From Fidelibacterota bacterium MT.SAG.3 (lineage in GTDB: Bacteria; Fidelibacterota; SORT01): a stretch of DNA of 41,158 nucleotides. Below the pieces are notes generated by a model. It saw nothing but the letters and a program-made list of their open reading frames with translations, did not search any database and was not told the DNA's origin. Where the stretch lies: assembly GCA_004402895.1 (NCBI GenBank), contig SORT01000013.1, forward strand, positions 1-41,158. The letters are read 5' to 3'. The position numbers and the translations under genes were made by a program. Below are positions 1 through 7,401 of the stretch, in pieces (the stretch's first letter is position 1; the number at the start of each line of letters is the position of its first letter).

Positions 1-2036
1 TAATAGGCGGAAGAAGCAACGCCTTGCAACGAATACCCGGTTCAGGAACGGTTATTTCTCCAAGTCGTCTTATGAGCACAAAACCGTTAAGTGGGAATGA
101 AATTTTCAGACAAATACCCGGAATACATGTCCAGGAAGAGGAAGGGTTGGGTCTGCGCGCTAACATCAGTATCAGAGGACTTAATGGTGATAGGAGCCGG
201 ACAGTTCTTATGTTGGAAGATGGCGTTCCAATTGCGCTTGCCCCATATGGCGAACCTGAAATGTATTACACTCCGCCCATTGACCGCATGAGCGGCATAG
301 AAATAGTCAAGGGGAGTGGGTCTATACTTTTCGGACCCCAAACTATTGGCGGTGTTATCAATTATATTACAATCGATCCTCGTCTTGCTCCTGAGCGGCG
401 TATGATCATTCAAGGCGGTCAAAACGGATTTTTTCTCGCCCAGGCGCAGTTCGCAAAGAAATACGAAGACACCGCAATGTTGATAAATGTTCTTCGTAAG
501 CAGGCAGATGGAATCCGGGATATCTTTTTTAATGTGACTGATGTCTTAGCAAAGATGACCATCAATACGAGCGCGAGGTCTTCTTTAGGAATCAAGGTTA
601 ATGCGTATGATGAAATCTCCAACTCCACATACGTCGGGCTTACCCAAAAACTATACGATACAAACCCGAATTATAATCCGGTACCGGATGACCGATTAAA
701 AATTCGTCGATTTTCCACCAGCGCTACACATCAATATAACCTTACCTCGAATTCAGTCCTTAAAACTACATTTTATGCGTATCAAACAACAAGAAATTGG
801 CAGAGACAGGACTATCATTATTCTGACGATGGAACTCAAATCATCGTTGAAAATAGTACGGGAAACCGGAATCGTACTTTTGAAGTAGCAGGAATAGAAC
901 CTCGTTTAAAATTTGATTTCAATCTGAACGGTGTTCGCAATGAGCTTGATGCGGGAATCAGGGTACACTTCGAGCAGGCGCATGAACAGCGGATAAACGG
1001 GGCGAGTGGAAATTCTAACAGCGGAGTTATTCGAGACGATGAAATTCGCACGGGAAAAGCATTCTCCGCGTTCATTCAAAATCGACTCTTTTTAAGTGAG
1101 CAAATTAGAATTACTCCGGGCATCAGGGTGGAAAATTTTTCGTATAATCGAAATATTTCGCGGACAAGGGTAAGAGACAAAGAAGGTAACAACGTTCCCA
1201 CTGATGTTGATTTGAGGTCTGGTGATGCTCTCTTTGAAATTATTCCGGGTCTCGGAATTAGCTATATACCCGGCAACTCGTTTACACTCTTTGCCGGAGC
1301 CTATCGGGGGTTTGCTCCTCCCAGAATAAAGGATGCAATTGCTATCGCGGATGGGGGTTCTCAAGCGGTTTCGGTCCAGCTTGATGCTGAGGAAAGTCTG
1401 AATCTCGAACTCGGTACTAGAGCAGAAATATTAACAGGCGTATCATTGGAAGCCACACTGTTTTTCATGGACTTCGAAAATCAGATCATCCCAACGTCTG
1501 AATCCGGAGGCGCCGTTACCGATTTGCCAAAAGTCAATCAGGGTAAAACTCGACATAAAGGTTTTGAAGGAAATTTAGGCTTTGATCTCGGCACTCTCTT
1601 TAGCAGCAAATCAACCCTGACAGCGGATATAAGTTTCACTCACGTTGACGCTGCATTTTCATCAGATCGTATTATCAACAACGTGAACGTAAAAGGATTC
1701 AGGCTTCCATACGCGCCGGAAAACATTTTATCATTACGGTTAAACTACGATCATCAAATGGGATTAAGCTTGCTGTTAAACAGCACTTATGTAAGTGAGC
1801 AGTTCGCAGATAATGCGAATACCTTAAAGGGTTCTGCGAATGGACGCATCGGACTCATACCTTCATACCAAATATGGGATTTCTCCGGTCAATACCAATT
1901 TCACAATCTACCGTTGAGGGCTTCTCTCTCTGTCAAGAACATATTTGACCGGAAATATATCGCATCTCGAAGACCCGAGGGAATAAAACCCGGTCTGTTT
2001 AGGCAAATGATGGTTGGTCTCGATTATATATTTTAA
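1..2036 (+). CDS. TonB-dependent outer-membrane receptor, FecA-like (5' end outside window)
   Basis: The reading frame is open to the left edge (first full codon at 3) and already reads IGGRSNALQRIPGSG there, so the signal peptide and TonB box lie outside the window and a TTG start at 24 is not real. The visible part has the end of the plug domain (IPGIHVQEE, SIRGLNGDRSRTVLMLEDG, EIVKGSGSILFGPQTIGGVINY) followed by a large beta-barrel, ending in an aromatic residue (GLDYIF) as expected for BAM-inserted barrels. The plug is closest in style to FecA-type ferric-citrate/siderophore receptors. The family imports iron chelates or other scarce ligands across the outer membrane using TonB energy; the ligand cannot be read from sequence. 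It converges on typA with an 89-bp gap that contains no clear terminator. Confidence 0.9.
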   Translation, partial: IGGRSNALQRIPGSGTVISPSRLMSTKPLSGNEIFRQIPGIHVQEEEGLGLRANISIRGLNGDRSRTVLMLEDGVPIALAPYGEPEMYYTPPIDRMSGIEIVKGSGSILFGPQTIGGVINYITIDPRLAPERRMIIQGGQNGFFLAQAQFAKKYEDTAMLINVLRKQADGIRDIFFNVTDVLAKMTINTSARSSLGIKVNAYDEISNSTYVGLTQKLYDTNPNYNPVPDDRLKIRRFSTSATHQYNLTSNSVLKTTFYAYQTTRNWQRQDYHYSDDGTQIIVENSTGNRNRTFEVAGIEPRLKFDFNLNGVRNELDAGIRVHFEQAHEQRINGASGNSNSGVIRDDEIRTGKAFSAFIQNRLFLSEQIRITPGIRVENFSYNRNISRTRVRDKEGNNVPTDVDLRSGDALFEIIPGLGISYIPGNSFTLFAGAYRGFAPPRIKDAIAIADGGSQAVSVQLDAEESLNLELGTRAEILTGVSLEATLFFMDFENQIIPTSESGGAVTDLPKVNQGKTRHKGFEGNLGFDLGTLFSSKSTLTADISFTHVDAAFSSDRIINNVNVKGFRLPYAPENILSLRLNYDHQMGLSLLLNSTYVSEQFADNANTLKGSANGRIGLIPSYQIWDFSGQYQFHNLPLRASLSVKNIFDRKYIASRRPEGIKPGLFRQMMVGLDYIF

Positions 2037-2125
2037 TGAAGTATAAAGTTTATTCTCATTAAGTTTTTATGGTGGAGCTGCGACAAACGAGGACATAAAA
2101 TGGTCGCCGTTGGGATGTCAGTTCT

Positions 2126-3916
2126 CTACTTCCTCCGTGCGGCTCTCACCCTTTCGTTTTCGTTGAGGTGTTGTTTTCTGAGGCGAACGGATTTTGGAGT
2201 GATTTCTAAATATTCGTCATCATGCATGATGCTCATCCCTTTTTCGAGCGTCATCTCTATCGGAGTTGTAAGACGGATCGCTTCGTCTGCTCCTGATGAG
2301 CGCATATTTGAAAGCTGCTTTCCTTTGATAGGATTCACGGTGAGGTCGTCTCCTTTTGAGGTATTACCTATCACCATTCCCTCATAGACTTCGATATTTG
2401 CCCCGATATAAAGCGAACCCCGATTCTGAAGGTTAAAGAGCGAGAAGCCGAGCGCTTTTCCAGTATTCATCGATATCATCGAGCCGACGCGCCGCCTCTC
2501 TATAGGACCTACATGAGGTCGAAACCCGATAACCCTGCTGTACATGATTCCCTCGCCTTTAGTATCTACAATGAATCGATTCTTGTAACCGAGCAGACCA
2601 CGGGATGGGATCTCGAATACCAGATTTACGCCCCCCTGCTCCGGCTTCATCTCCAACATGTTACCTTTTCGTTTAGAGAGCTTTTCAATTACGACTCCCG
2701 TAAGCTCCTCGGGCACATTAACCGTCACCTCTTCAAACGGCTCAAATTTTTTGCCGTTTTCTTCCTTGATAATAACGTGCGGTTGTGAAATTTGAAGTTC
2801 AAATCCTTCTCTTCGCAGATTTTCCAAGAGGATAGCGATGTGCATATCGCCCCGTCCCAATACCCTGTAGTGATAGGTGGATGAAAAATCGATTTTCAAT
2901 CCAACGTTTATTTCCAATTCCTTTTCAAGACGTTCCCGCAGCTGTCGGTTAGTGACATATTTGCCCTCGCGTCCAGCGAACGGAGAGTTGTTTACCAAAA
3001 AATCCAAAGAGATGGTCGGTTCGTCAATATCGATTGCGGGAAGCGGTTCCTGGCTTTCGTTTTCGCATATAGTTTCACCGATATAAATGTCTGATATTCC
3101 TGCTATCATGACAATATCGCCCGCACTCGCCGAGTCTACTTCTTTCCTGTTGATCCCTTCGAACGTGAAGAGCTTGTTGACCGTACCGGTTCTAAATTCG
3201 CCATTCGAGGATTTAATGATAAGTTTGTCCGAGCGGTTGATTCTGCCGTCATATATTCTGCCGATAGCCAACCGCCCGAGGTAATTATCATATCCGAGAT
3301 TGAAAGTCTGAATTAAGAGTGGTTTGTCTTGTGCGGTTTCGCTCGAGGCGGGTTTAACATGCTCCAAAACAGTGTCTAAAAATGGGCTGAGATCTATTCC
3401 TTCATCGTCTAATTTATGCTTTGCTATCCCCTCTCGCGCAATGGCATAGATCGTTGCGAAATCGAGCTGCTCATCGCTTGCGCCGAGGTCTAAAAAGAGT
3501 TCAAAGACCAGCTCGTGCACTTCTTCCGGACGAGCCGCCGCTTTATCAATTTTGTTTATCACGACAATGGGTTCGAGTCCAAGTTCGAGTGATTTCTTCA
3601 GCACGAACTTTGTCTGTGGCATCGGTCCTTCCTGAGCGTCAACCACGAGTACCACTGAATCGATAGAACGCAGAACCCTCTCAACTTCCGAACCAAAATC
3701 AGCGTGACCGGGCGTATCCACAATATTAATTTTGGTGTCTTTATAATAAACTGATGTATTCTTAGCATAAATTGTAATGCCGCGTTCCTGTTCGAGAGCA
3801 TCGCTGTCCATGGTCACAGTTCCGTCGGTCATATTCGTTTGTTTCATAAGAGCGTCTGTCAAGGTGGTTTTTCCATGATCGACATGCGCAATTATTGCTA
3901 TGTTCCGTATTTCCAT
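2126..3916 (-). CDS. typA: ribosome-associated GTPase TypA/BipA
   Basis: Full-length (596 aa) translational GTPase of the EF-G/LepA superfamily. The G domain motifs are all visible: AHVDHGKTT (G1), the switch I region ending in RGITI (G2), DTPGHADF (G3) and NKID (G4). They are followed by domain II, the EF-G-like domains (RGDMHIAILLENLRREGFELQISQP; RGLLGYKNRF) and the TypA-specific C-terminal domain (GKALGFSLFNLQNRGSLYIGA, YEGMVIG). The family acts on the ribosome and supports 50S assembly and growth under cold or other stress. The ATG at 3916 gives the canonical N-terminus MEIRNIAIIAHVDHGKT. It is monocistronic and convergent with the TonB receptor. Confidence 0.97.
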   Translation of the reverse strand: MEIRNIAIIAHVDHGKTTLTDALMKQTNMTDGTVTMDSDALEQERGITIYAKNTSVYYKDTKINIVDTPGHADFGSEVERVLRSIDSVVLVVDAQEGPMPQTKFVLKKSLELGLEPIVVINKIDKAAARPEEVHELVFELFLDLGASDEQLDFATIYAIAREGIAKHKLDDEGIDLSPFLDTVLEHVKPASSETAQDKPLLIQTFNLGYDNYLGRLAIGRIYDGRINRSDKLIIKSSNGEFRTGTVNKLFTFEGINRKEVDSASAGDIVMIAGISDIYIGETICENESQEPLPAIDIDEPTISLDFLVNNSPFAGREGKYVTNRQLRERLEKELEINVGLKIDFSSTYHYRVLGRGDMHIAILLENLRREGFELQISQPHVIIKEENGKKFEPFEEVTVNVPEELTGVVIEKLSKRKGNMLEMKPEQGGVNLVFEIPSRGLLGYKNRFIVDTKGEGIMYSRVIGFRPHVGPIERRRVGSMISMNTGKALGFSLFNLQNRGSLYIGANIEVYEGMVIGNTSKGDDLTVNPIKGKQLSNMRSSGADEAIRLTTPIEMTLEKGMSIMHDDEYLEITPKSVRLRKQHLNENERVRAARRK

Positions 3917-4033
3917 CTAAATCTTAAATCCTTGCCTATTCAATTATATTCACTTTTCAAACCTTGTGTGATTAACCTATATACGACAGAAAGTCAATGA
4001 ATATTATCTACATAGTATTGGATTATTAATCTA

Positions 4034-4225
4034 AAAAAAATAATGCTGCAATAAAGCTAAGTTTTTGCAAATGTAATAAGGATGAAGATATTTCTCAAGG
4101 CGGATATTATCAGAGGGTTTGGAACGGTGAGAATCTAAGCGGAGAGCAAGTATCCAGCGGGGTTTACTTTTATAGGTATGGTGGTAGATTTTGTCCAGAC
4201 GAAGAAGATGGCACTCCTGAGGTAG
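4034..4225 (+). pseudogene. relic of a type IX-style C-terminal sorting domain (frameshifted)
   Basis: The plus strand reads GGYYQRVWNGENLSGEQVSS then GVYFYRYGG. One extra base near 4186 then shifts the frame into DFVQTKKMALLR followed by TAG at 4223-4225. Joined, this is the textbook end of a T9SS type-A/FlgD-like sorting domain (YQxVWDGxNxxGxxVxSGxYFYRLxAGDFVQTKKMxLLR). The frame upstream is degenerate and meets a stop at 4027, so only the last ~60 codons of the ancestral gene survive. It lies alone between typA and the metal operon, with no host gene. The sequence resemblance is direct; the status of decayed tail of a secreted-protein gene is inference. Confidence 0.8.
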
Positions 4226-4305
4226 TCTAACCGGGACAGTACGGCACTCATACATAATATTTCTCCTTCATTCTGTATTGAAATGGCTTGATAACCACTG
4301 TCTAT

Positions 4306-5262
4306 TTAGTTTATAATTCGTCTCAACGAGAAAACAAACCGAAACGAATCCAGCTGTTCGCCGGTGGCTGACTTCCATATCGGGAAATCAATGTTAATTA
4401 TACCTGAAACCTTCTCGTTGACTTCAAGATTAAAGCCTAACATTCCATCAATAAACGTTCCCCCGGAATTTGGAGGATTTATTTTGTTCCACTCATCTTT
4501 TCCATCGATTCGGGTGGTAAGTTTGAGATATGGAAAAGCATTATTGAAGATTCCGCGCTGTCTGATGGCGTGGATAGTTATCTTCGTGCTTAAACCGGGA
4601 TTATAACCAACATCGCTTGTTGAGGAATAGATACCCTGCCTGACGGTGGCTCCCATTATAAACGGAAATTCTGACCTGTGCCATGCTTCAAACGAAATAT
4701 CTGCTAATTTCGTACCGTTGCCGGGAGCAAAGTGCTTGTGTTCTTTGGAATCTGCAAGATCAGAAAACGGATCGTTGTCAAAAGAATTGCCTGTCGGAAC
4801 TACAAAGTCTGAACCGAAGAACAGTCGCCAGCCGGGACCCAAAAATTGGTTCCTCATGACCCATTTAATACTTAAGCGGACGTCCCCGATTCCGGTAAGA
4901 CTTTCAGTCCGGTGATGAATGTCTTCCGTGGCGGGGTGTTGTGAGATACGCTTAATCGGTAAATTGGCGTAAATATTGATACGACTTGAAAGCCCGTAGC
5001 CTGCAAACAAATTGAATTGGGTTATTTCAAGATTTCCTGAATGTTCTAAGTCAGCGCTGTTATTGTTATTACCGATCAGTTCAGAAGCATATGTATACAT
5101 TCCCGCGCTTCCGACGAGAAACTGATCTTTCAGGAGACCTATGCCTTCAATTGCGCTTCCGACCGGAAGCGTTAAGTTCCCTCAGAGGGGTCACTGTCCC
5201 CACGCAGGAGTTGAATTAAAGATCAGCAGGGCGCTGAATAATAAAAATAATTTATTAAACAT
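4306..5262 (-). CDS. candidate double-selenocysteine (UPLU) outer-membrane barrel protein of a metal operon
   Basis: The ATG at 5262 overlaps the stop of the upstream gene (TAATG), has a Shine-Dalgarno (AAGGA) about 10 bases before it, and starts a convincing signal peptide (MFNKLFLLFSALL...PAWGQ). The same frame then meets TGA at 5193-5191, codes Pro-Leu, meets TGA at 5184-5182, and continues without another stop for 291 codons to a stop at 4306 (318 residues if both UGAs are decoded). The product would read WGQ-U-P-L-U-GNLTLPVG: a CxxC-like motif with selenocysteine at both positions at the mature N-terminus. The rest looks like a beta-barrel of the 'transporter/MetA-like' type (alternating aromatic strands, RFVFSLRRIIN end). 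Without recoding, an automatic start at 5100 would lose the signal peptide and motif. The alternative is a pseudogene with two nonsense mutations. The context is a mercury-type operon. Confidence 0.72.
5154..5171 (-). promoter_or_regulatory. candidate bacterial SECIS hairpin
   Basis: On the minus strand CGCTTCC-GGTC-GGAAGCG forms a perfect 7-bp stem with a GGUC loop. The loop begins 18 nt after the second UGA (5184-5182) and 27 nt after the first (5193-5191). Both distances fall in the window I recall for bacterial SECIS elements (about 16-37 nt to the apical loop). A G (often GU) in the apical loop is the SelB contact, and E. coli fdhF has a GGUCU loop. A competing pairing exists, because a second GGAAGCG copy lies further downstream at 5105-5111. 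Confidence 0.65.
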
Positions 5263-5783
5263 TAGGAAATATCCTTCAGAAAGTTCTGAACAGCTCCAAG
5301 ACAGCAAACACCTTCCGGGTTTTTCCGTTCACACTCGCAATTTCCTGCTCTTACTTCCTCTCCGATCTCCTCAAGAGCCGTTGAACTACCCGTAGTTCTG
5401 ATTTGATCCGATAGGCGCTTCCGTGTCCAGTCATAACAATAGCAGACATTTACATCTTCACCTTTGTCTTTGGCGAAGACTTTCACACTGAGGTCACTTT
5501 TCTCGAATAGCGGTACATCTATGTTAGAAAAATAAACAACCGGACAATCATGGTCGCTGCAAAAATAATACTGAACATCTTTTGATATCAGATCTCTCTT
5601 ATCATGAACGATTAGGTTTTCCAATGTTTCGTGAAGAACTTTCTTCGATAGAGTTCCTGATTGAGGGCATTCGGCTTTGGTAGGAGCATCAATGTTTTCC
5701 GGAACAACAGCACATCCGCATGAATCGACTTCAAGAGAATTTGCTGAATCTAAAACTTCATTTTCTATATTTTTATCAGTCAA
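5262..5783 (-). CDS. CopZ-like iron-sulfur metallochaperone, Cys-rich
   Basis: 173 aa, soluble, no signal peptide. It resembles the 'putative iron-sulfur cluster-binding metallochaperone' family related to the N-terminal domain of archaeal CopZ: an N-terminal zinc site, a central YYFCSDHDCPVVYF segment, and a C-terminal cluster site (VCYCYDWT, NCECERKNPEGVCCLG). Family members are thought to hold a [2Fe-2S] cluster and a zinc and to hand copper or mercury-type metals to partners. The usual CPxCG zinc motif here reads CPQSG (Cys to Ser, codon TCA), so this zinc site is probably altered. The start is TTG at 5783 with AGGAG eight bases upstream. It is the third gene of the operon and is coupled to the next one by a TAATG overlap. 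Confidence 0.8.
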   Translation of the reverse strand: MTDKNIENEVLDSANSLEVDSCGCAVVPENIDAPTKAECPQSGTLSKKVLHETLENLIVHDKRDLISKDVQYYFCSDHDCPVVYFSNIDVPLFEKSDLSVKVFAKDKGEDVNVCYCYDWTRKRLSDQIRTTGSSTALEEIGEEVRAGNCECERKNPEGVCCLGAVQNFLKDIS

Positions 5784-5798
5784 TATATTTTCTCCTAA

Positions 5799-6140
5799 CT
5801 AAGCGATCAGTACCAGTATTTGAGGGATAAACAGAAAAACAACAGCCACGCCGCCGGTAATCCCAAGTATGATCCTGTTAATTTTCCTTTTTTTAGCAGC
5901 TTTGTCCATGTCGCATTTGCCATCGATACATATTTTATCCAGAGGCCTGTTAACCAAATAGTAAGAGATACCGATTTGAATCGTGGTAATGACAATTAAC
6001 AAAGGTCTATATTTCTCGAAGCTGGCGCCAAATCCTATACCGCCCACACCAAGAAGAGTGAATGTTAAAGGACCGATACAGCAACTCGATGCAAGAAATG
6101 CTGTAAAAATTGATCCCAAAGATGCAAATAAATTATTAAT
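5799..6140 (-). CDS. merT: MerT-like mercuric ion transporter, probable AUU start
   Basis: Three-helix inner-membrane protein of the MerT type: a vicinal Cys pair in helix 1 (LASSCCIGPLTFTLLGVGG), a second Cys pair in the loop (KICIDGKCDMD) and a last helix at the C-terminus. MerT takes Hg(II) at the vicinal cysteines and passes it inward. The nearest standard start is TTG at 6119, but it has no Shine-Dalgarno and clips the helix. In the same frame ATT at 6140-6138 follows GGGAGG by eight bases, overlaps the arsR stop, and gives an N-terminus (INNLFASLGSIFTAFLASSCC) of the usual MerT length (113 aa). No MerA or MerP is visible nearby, so another soft metal (Cu, As, Cd) is possible. Confidence 0.82.
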   Translation of the reverse strand: MNNLFASLGSIFTAFLASSCCIGPLTFTLLGVGGIGFGASFEKYRPLLIVITTIQIGISYYLVNRPLDKICIDGKCDMDKAAKKRKINRIILGITGGVAVVFLFIPQILVLIA

Positions 6141-6513
6141 CTGTTAAGCCTCCCATTTTCACAAAGTTTACAAGGATATTCGCGAAAGAATTATTCGAGA
6201 TAGAATAGTAGATAGTTGGAGACTCCTTACGCGTTTTGACAAATCCGATGTCCTTCAGTTTTCTTAGCTGATGGGATACACGAGATACTGATTGTCCTAA
6301 TATATCGGACAGATCGCATACGCAGAGCTCGCCTGCTTCAGAGAGAAGAAAAAGAACCTTCAATCTTGTTTCACTGCCTATTGCGCTGAAAACAGCTGCG
6401 CTATCAGCCAGATCCGGCCTATTCAAGAGTTTGAGTTGAAGATCCCTGAGTAGATCGATATCGACATCTTTGCGAGTGCAGTTTAGATTTGTCAGTTCAG
6501 CTACTAATGTCAT
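6136..6513 (-). CDS. ArsR/SmtB-family metal-sensing repressor
   Basis: Winged-helix repressor, 125 aa from the ATG at 6513. That start has AAGGA seven bases upstream. A longer TTG start at 6543 would overlap the operator and is not preferred. The metal-sensing helix carries ELCVCDLSDILG (C64, C66), and an N-terminal Cys (C12, LNCTRKD) could complete a CadC/MerR-like thiolate site. The recognition helix is SVSRVSHQLRKLKDIGFV, followed by the wing RKESPTIYYSI. Apo-repressor binding and release by thiophilic metal is the family mechanism. It is the first gene of the minus-strand metal operon. An inverted repeat directly upstream suggests autoregulation. Confidence 0.93.
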   Translation of the reverse strand: MTLVAELTNLNCTRKDVDIDLLRDLQLKLLNRPDLADSAAVFSAIGSETRLKVLFLLSEAGELCVCDLSDILGQSVSRVSHQLRKLKDIGFVKTRKESPTIYYSISNNSFANILVNFVKMGGLTD

Positions 6514-6524
6514 TATTTTCCTTG

Positions 6525-6546
6525 TATTTGATATTATATTCAAATA
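6525..6546 (-). promoter_or_regulatory. ArsR operator upstream of arsR
   Basis: Perfect inverted repeat TATTTGA-N8-TCAAATA lying 12 bases upstream of the arsR ATG. The core ATTTGA-N8-TCAAAT is the same as in the repeat in front of the thioredoxin gene and resembles known ArsR/SmtB operators (ATTCAAAT-type half-sites). Repressor binding here would block transcription or translation start of arsR and its operon. Confidence 0.7.
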
Positions 6547-6656
6547 GATTTACGCATGATATGAAGATATGTTTCAAGAATAATAGTGTCAAGCTATATA
6601 TCAGTGCATAAAACATTAAAATTAATGAAACATAAAAAGATTTGGTTCGTAACTAT

Positions 6657-6676
6657 ATTTGAATGAAAGTTCAAAT
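6657..6676 (+). promoter_or_regulatory. second ArsR-type operator, upstream of thioredoxin
   Basis: Inverted repeat ATTTGAA-N6-TTCAAAT, which contains the same core (ATTTGA-N8-TCAAAT) as the repeat before arsR. It ends 20 bases before the thioredoxin ATG. A TATATT hexamer overlaps it at 6654-6659. The identical core implies that the divergent thioredoxin gene belongs to the same metal regulon. Confidence 0.65.
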
Positions 6677-6696
6677 GAATTGAATAAGGAGAGAAA

Positions 6697-7065
6697 ATGT
6701 ACATAGAAAAAGAGCTGATTGATTTTCAATCAGATGTGATAGAAGCAAGTAAAACAACGCCCGTGTTGGTTGATTTTTGGGCAGAATGGTGTGGGCCATG
6801 TGTGCAGCTGAGTCCGACATTAGAGAAATTAGCAGAGGAAGCCGGTGATTCATGGACTTTACTAAAGGTAAATACTGAATCGCAGCCGGAATTGGCTGCT
6901 GAATACGGAATACGTAGTATTCCGAATGTCAAACTGTTCGTAAACGGTGAGATTTCGGGAGAGTTTGTCGGCGCTCTTCCGGAGGAAGAAATTAAGCGGT
7001 GGCTTGAATCGAATATTCCCGATAAAAGCGGTATAGAAAAGGTTGAAGAAACAAGTTCAGCTTAA
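6697..7065 (+). CDS. trxA: thioredoxin
   Basis: 122-aa cytoplasmic thioredoxin with the classical WCGPC active site (C32, C35), the buried Asp of VDFWAEW and the cis-Pro loop SIPNVKLFVNG. There is an acidic ~15-residue tail (SGIEKVEETSSA) beyond the usual ~107-residue fold. The ATG has a strong AAGGAGAG Shine-Dalgarno. It is divergent from arsR and carries the same operator core. It is therefore probably induced by metal and supplies reducing power to the thiol (or selenol) proteins of the operon; that role is inference. Confidence 0.94.
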   Translation: MYIEKELIDFQSDVIEASKTTPVLVDFWAEWCGPCVQLSPTLEKLAEEAGDSWTLLKVNTESQPELAAEYGIRSIPNVKLFVNGEISGEFVGALPEEEIKRWLESNIPDKSGIEKVEETSSA

Positions 7066-7103
7066 AAAGGGATGAATGGTTAAATCTGTTTGACGGAACG
7101 TAC

Positions 7104-7145
7104 GGTGACAAATTGAGACCCTAAAACGCTCTCTAATTTGTCACC
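7104..7145 (+). terminator. long hairpin downstream of thioredoxin
   Basis: GGTGACAAATT and AATTTGTCACC form an 11-bp perfect stem. GAGA/TCTC extend it inward past one bulged T, leaving an 11-nt loop. There is only a weak T-rich tail (GGTTTCGTT), so it may act as terminator, mRNA stabiliser or both. The rest of the 336-base gap to the next gene holds the promoter at 7204-7233 and nothing else recognisable. Confidence 0.55.
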
Positions 7146-7203
7146 GGTTTCGTTAAGTTAAAAATATTCAATTTTCTAAACCTGAATCGGCTTGTTTAAT
7201 TTC

Positions 7204-7233
7204 TTGACTTGAACATCATACTGATTATGTTCA
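7204..7233 (+). promoter_or_regulatory. promoter with overlapping palindromic operator before the FAD oxidase
   Basis: TTGACT at 7204-7209 and TATGTT at 7226-7231 are spaced 16 bases like a sigma-70 promoter. A perfect inverted repeat TGAACAT-N10-ATGTTCA (7210-7233) fills the spacer and -10 region, a position typical for a repressor. The regulator is unknown. Confidence 0.4.
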
Positions 7234-7401
7234 TACTAATTAAGTAACCTATTGAAAGTACAAACGTGCTGAATCCAAACTTAATTCAATTTACAATTTA
7301 AAGTAATACGTCCTTTAAAAAGGAGAAGTTTCTTGTTTAGTATCAGAGGAAAGTAGTCTGAGAATAAAGAAGAGTCTTCATCAAGTTAAGGAGTATCTAT
7401 C

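Noticed and set aside
24-2036. TTG at 24 as the start of the TonB receptor
   Set aside because: The frame is open to the window edge and already encodes plug-domain residues upstream, so the true start is outside.
3421-3666. Arg-rich plus-strand ORF inside typA
   Set aside because: It is a shadow of the strongly conserved typA gene on the other strand.
4306-5100. Barrel protein starting at ATG 5100
   Set aside because: It has no signal peptide, and coding similarity to the barrel continues upstream in the same frame through the two UGAs.
6514-6543. TTG 6543 as the arsR start
   Set aside because: It lies in the operator repeat and lacks a Shine-Dalgarno; ATG 6513 has AAGGA at proper spacing.
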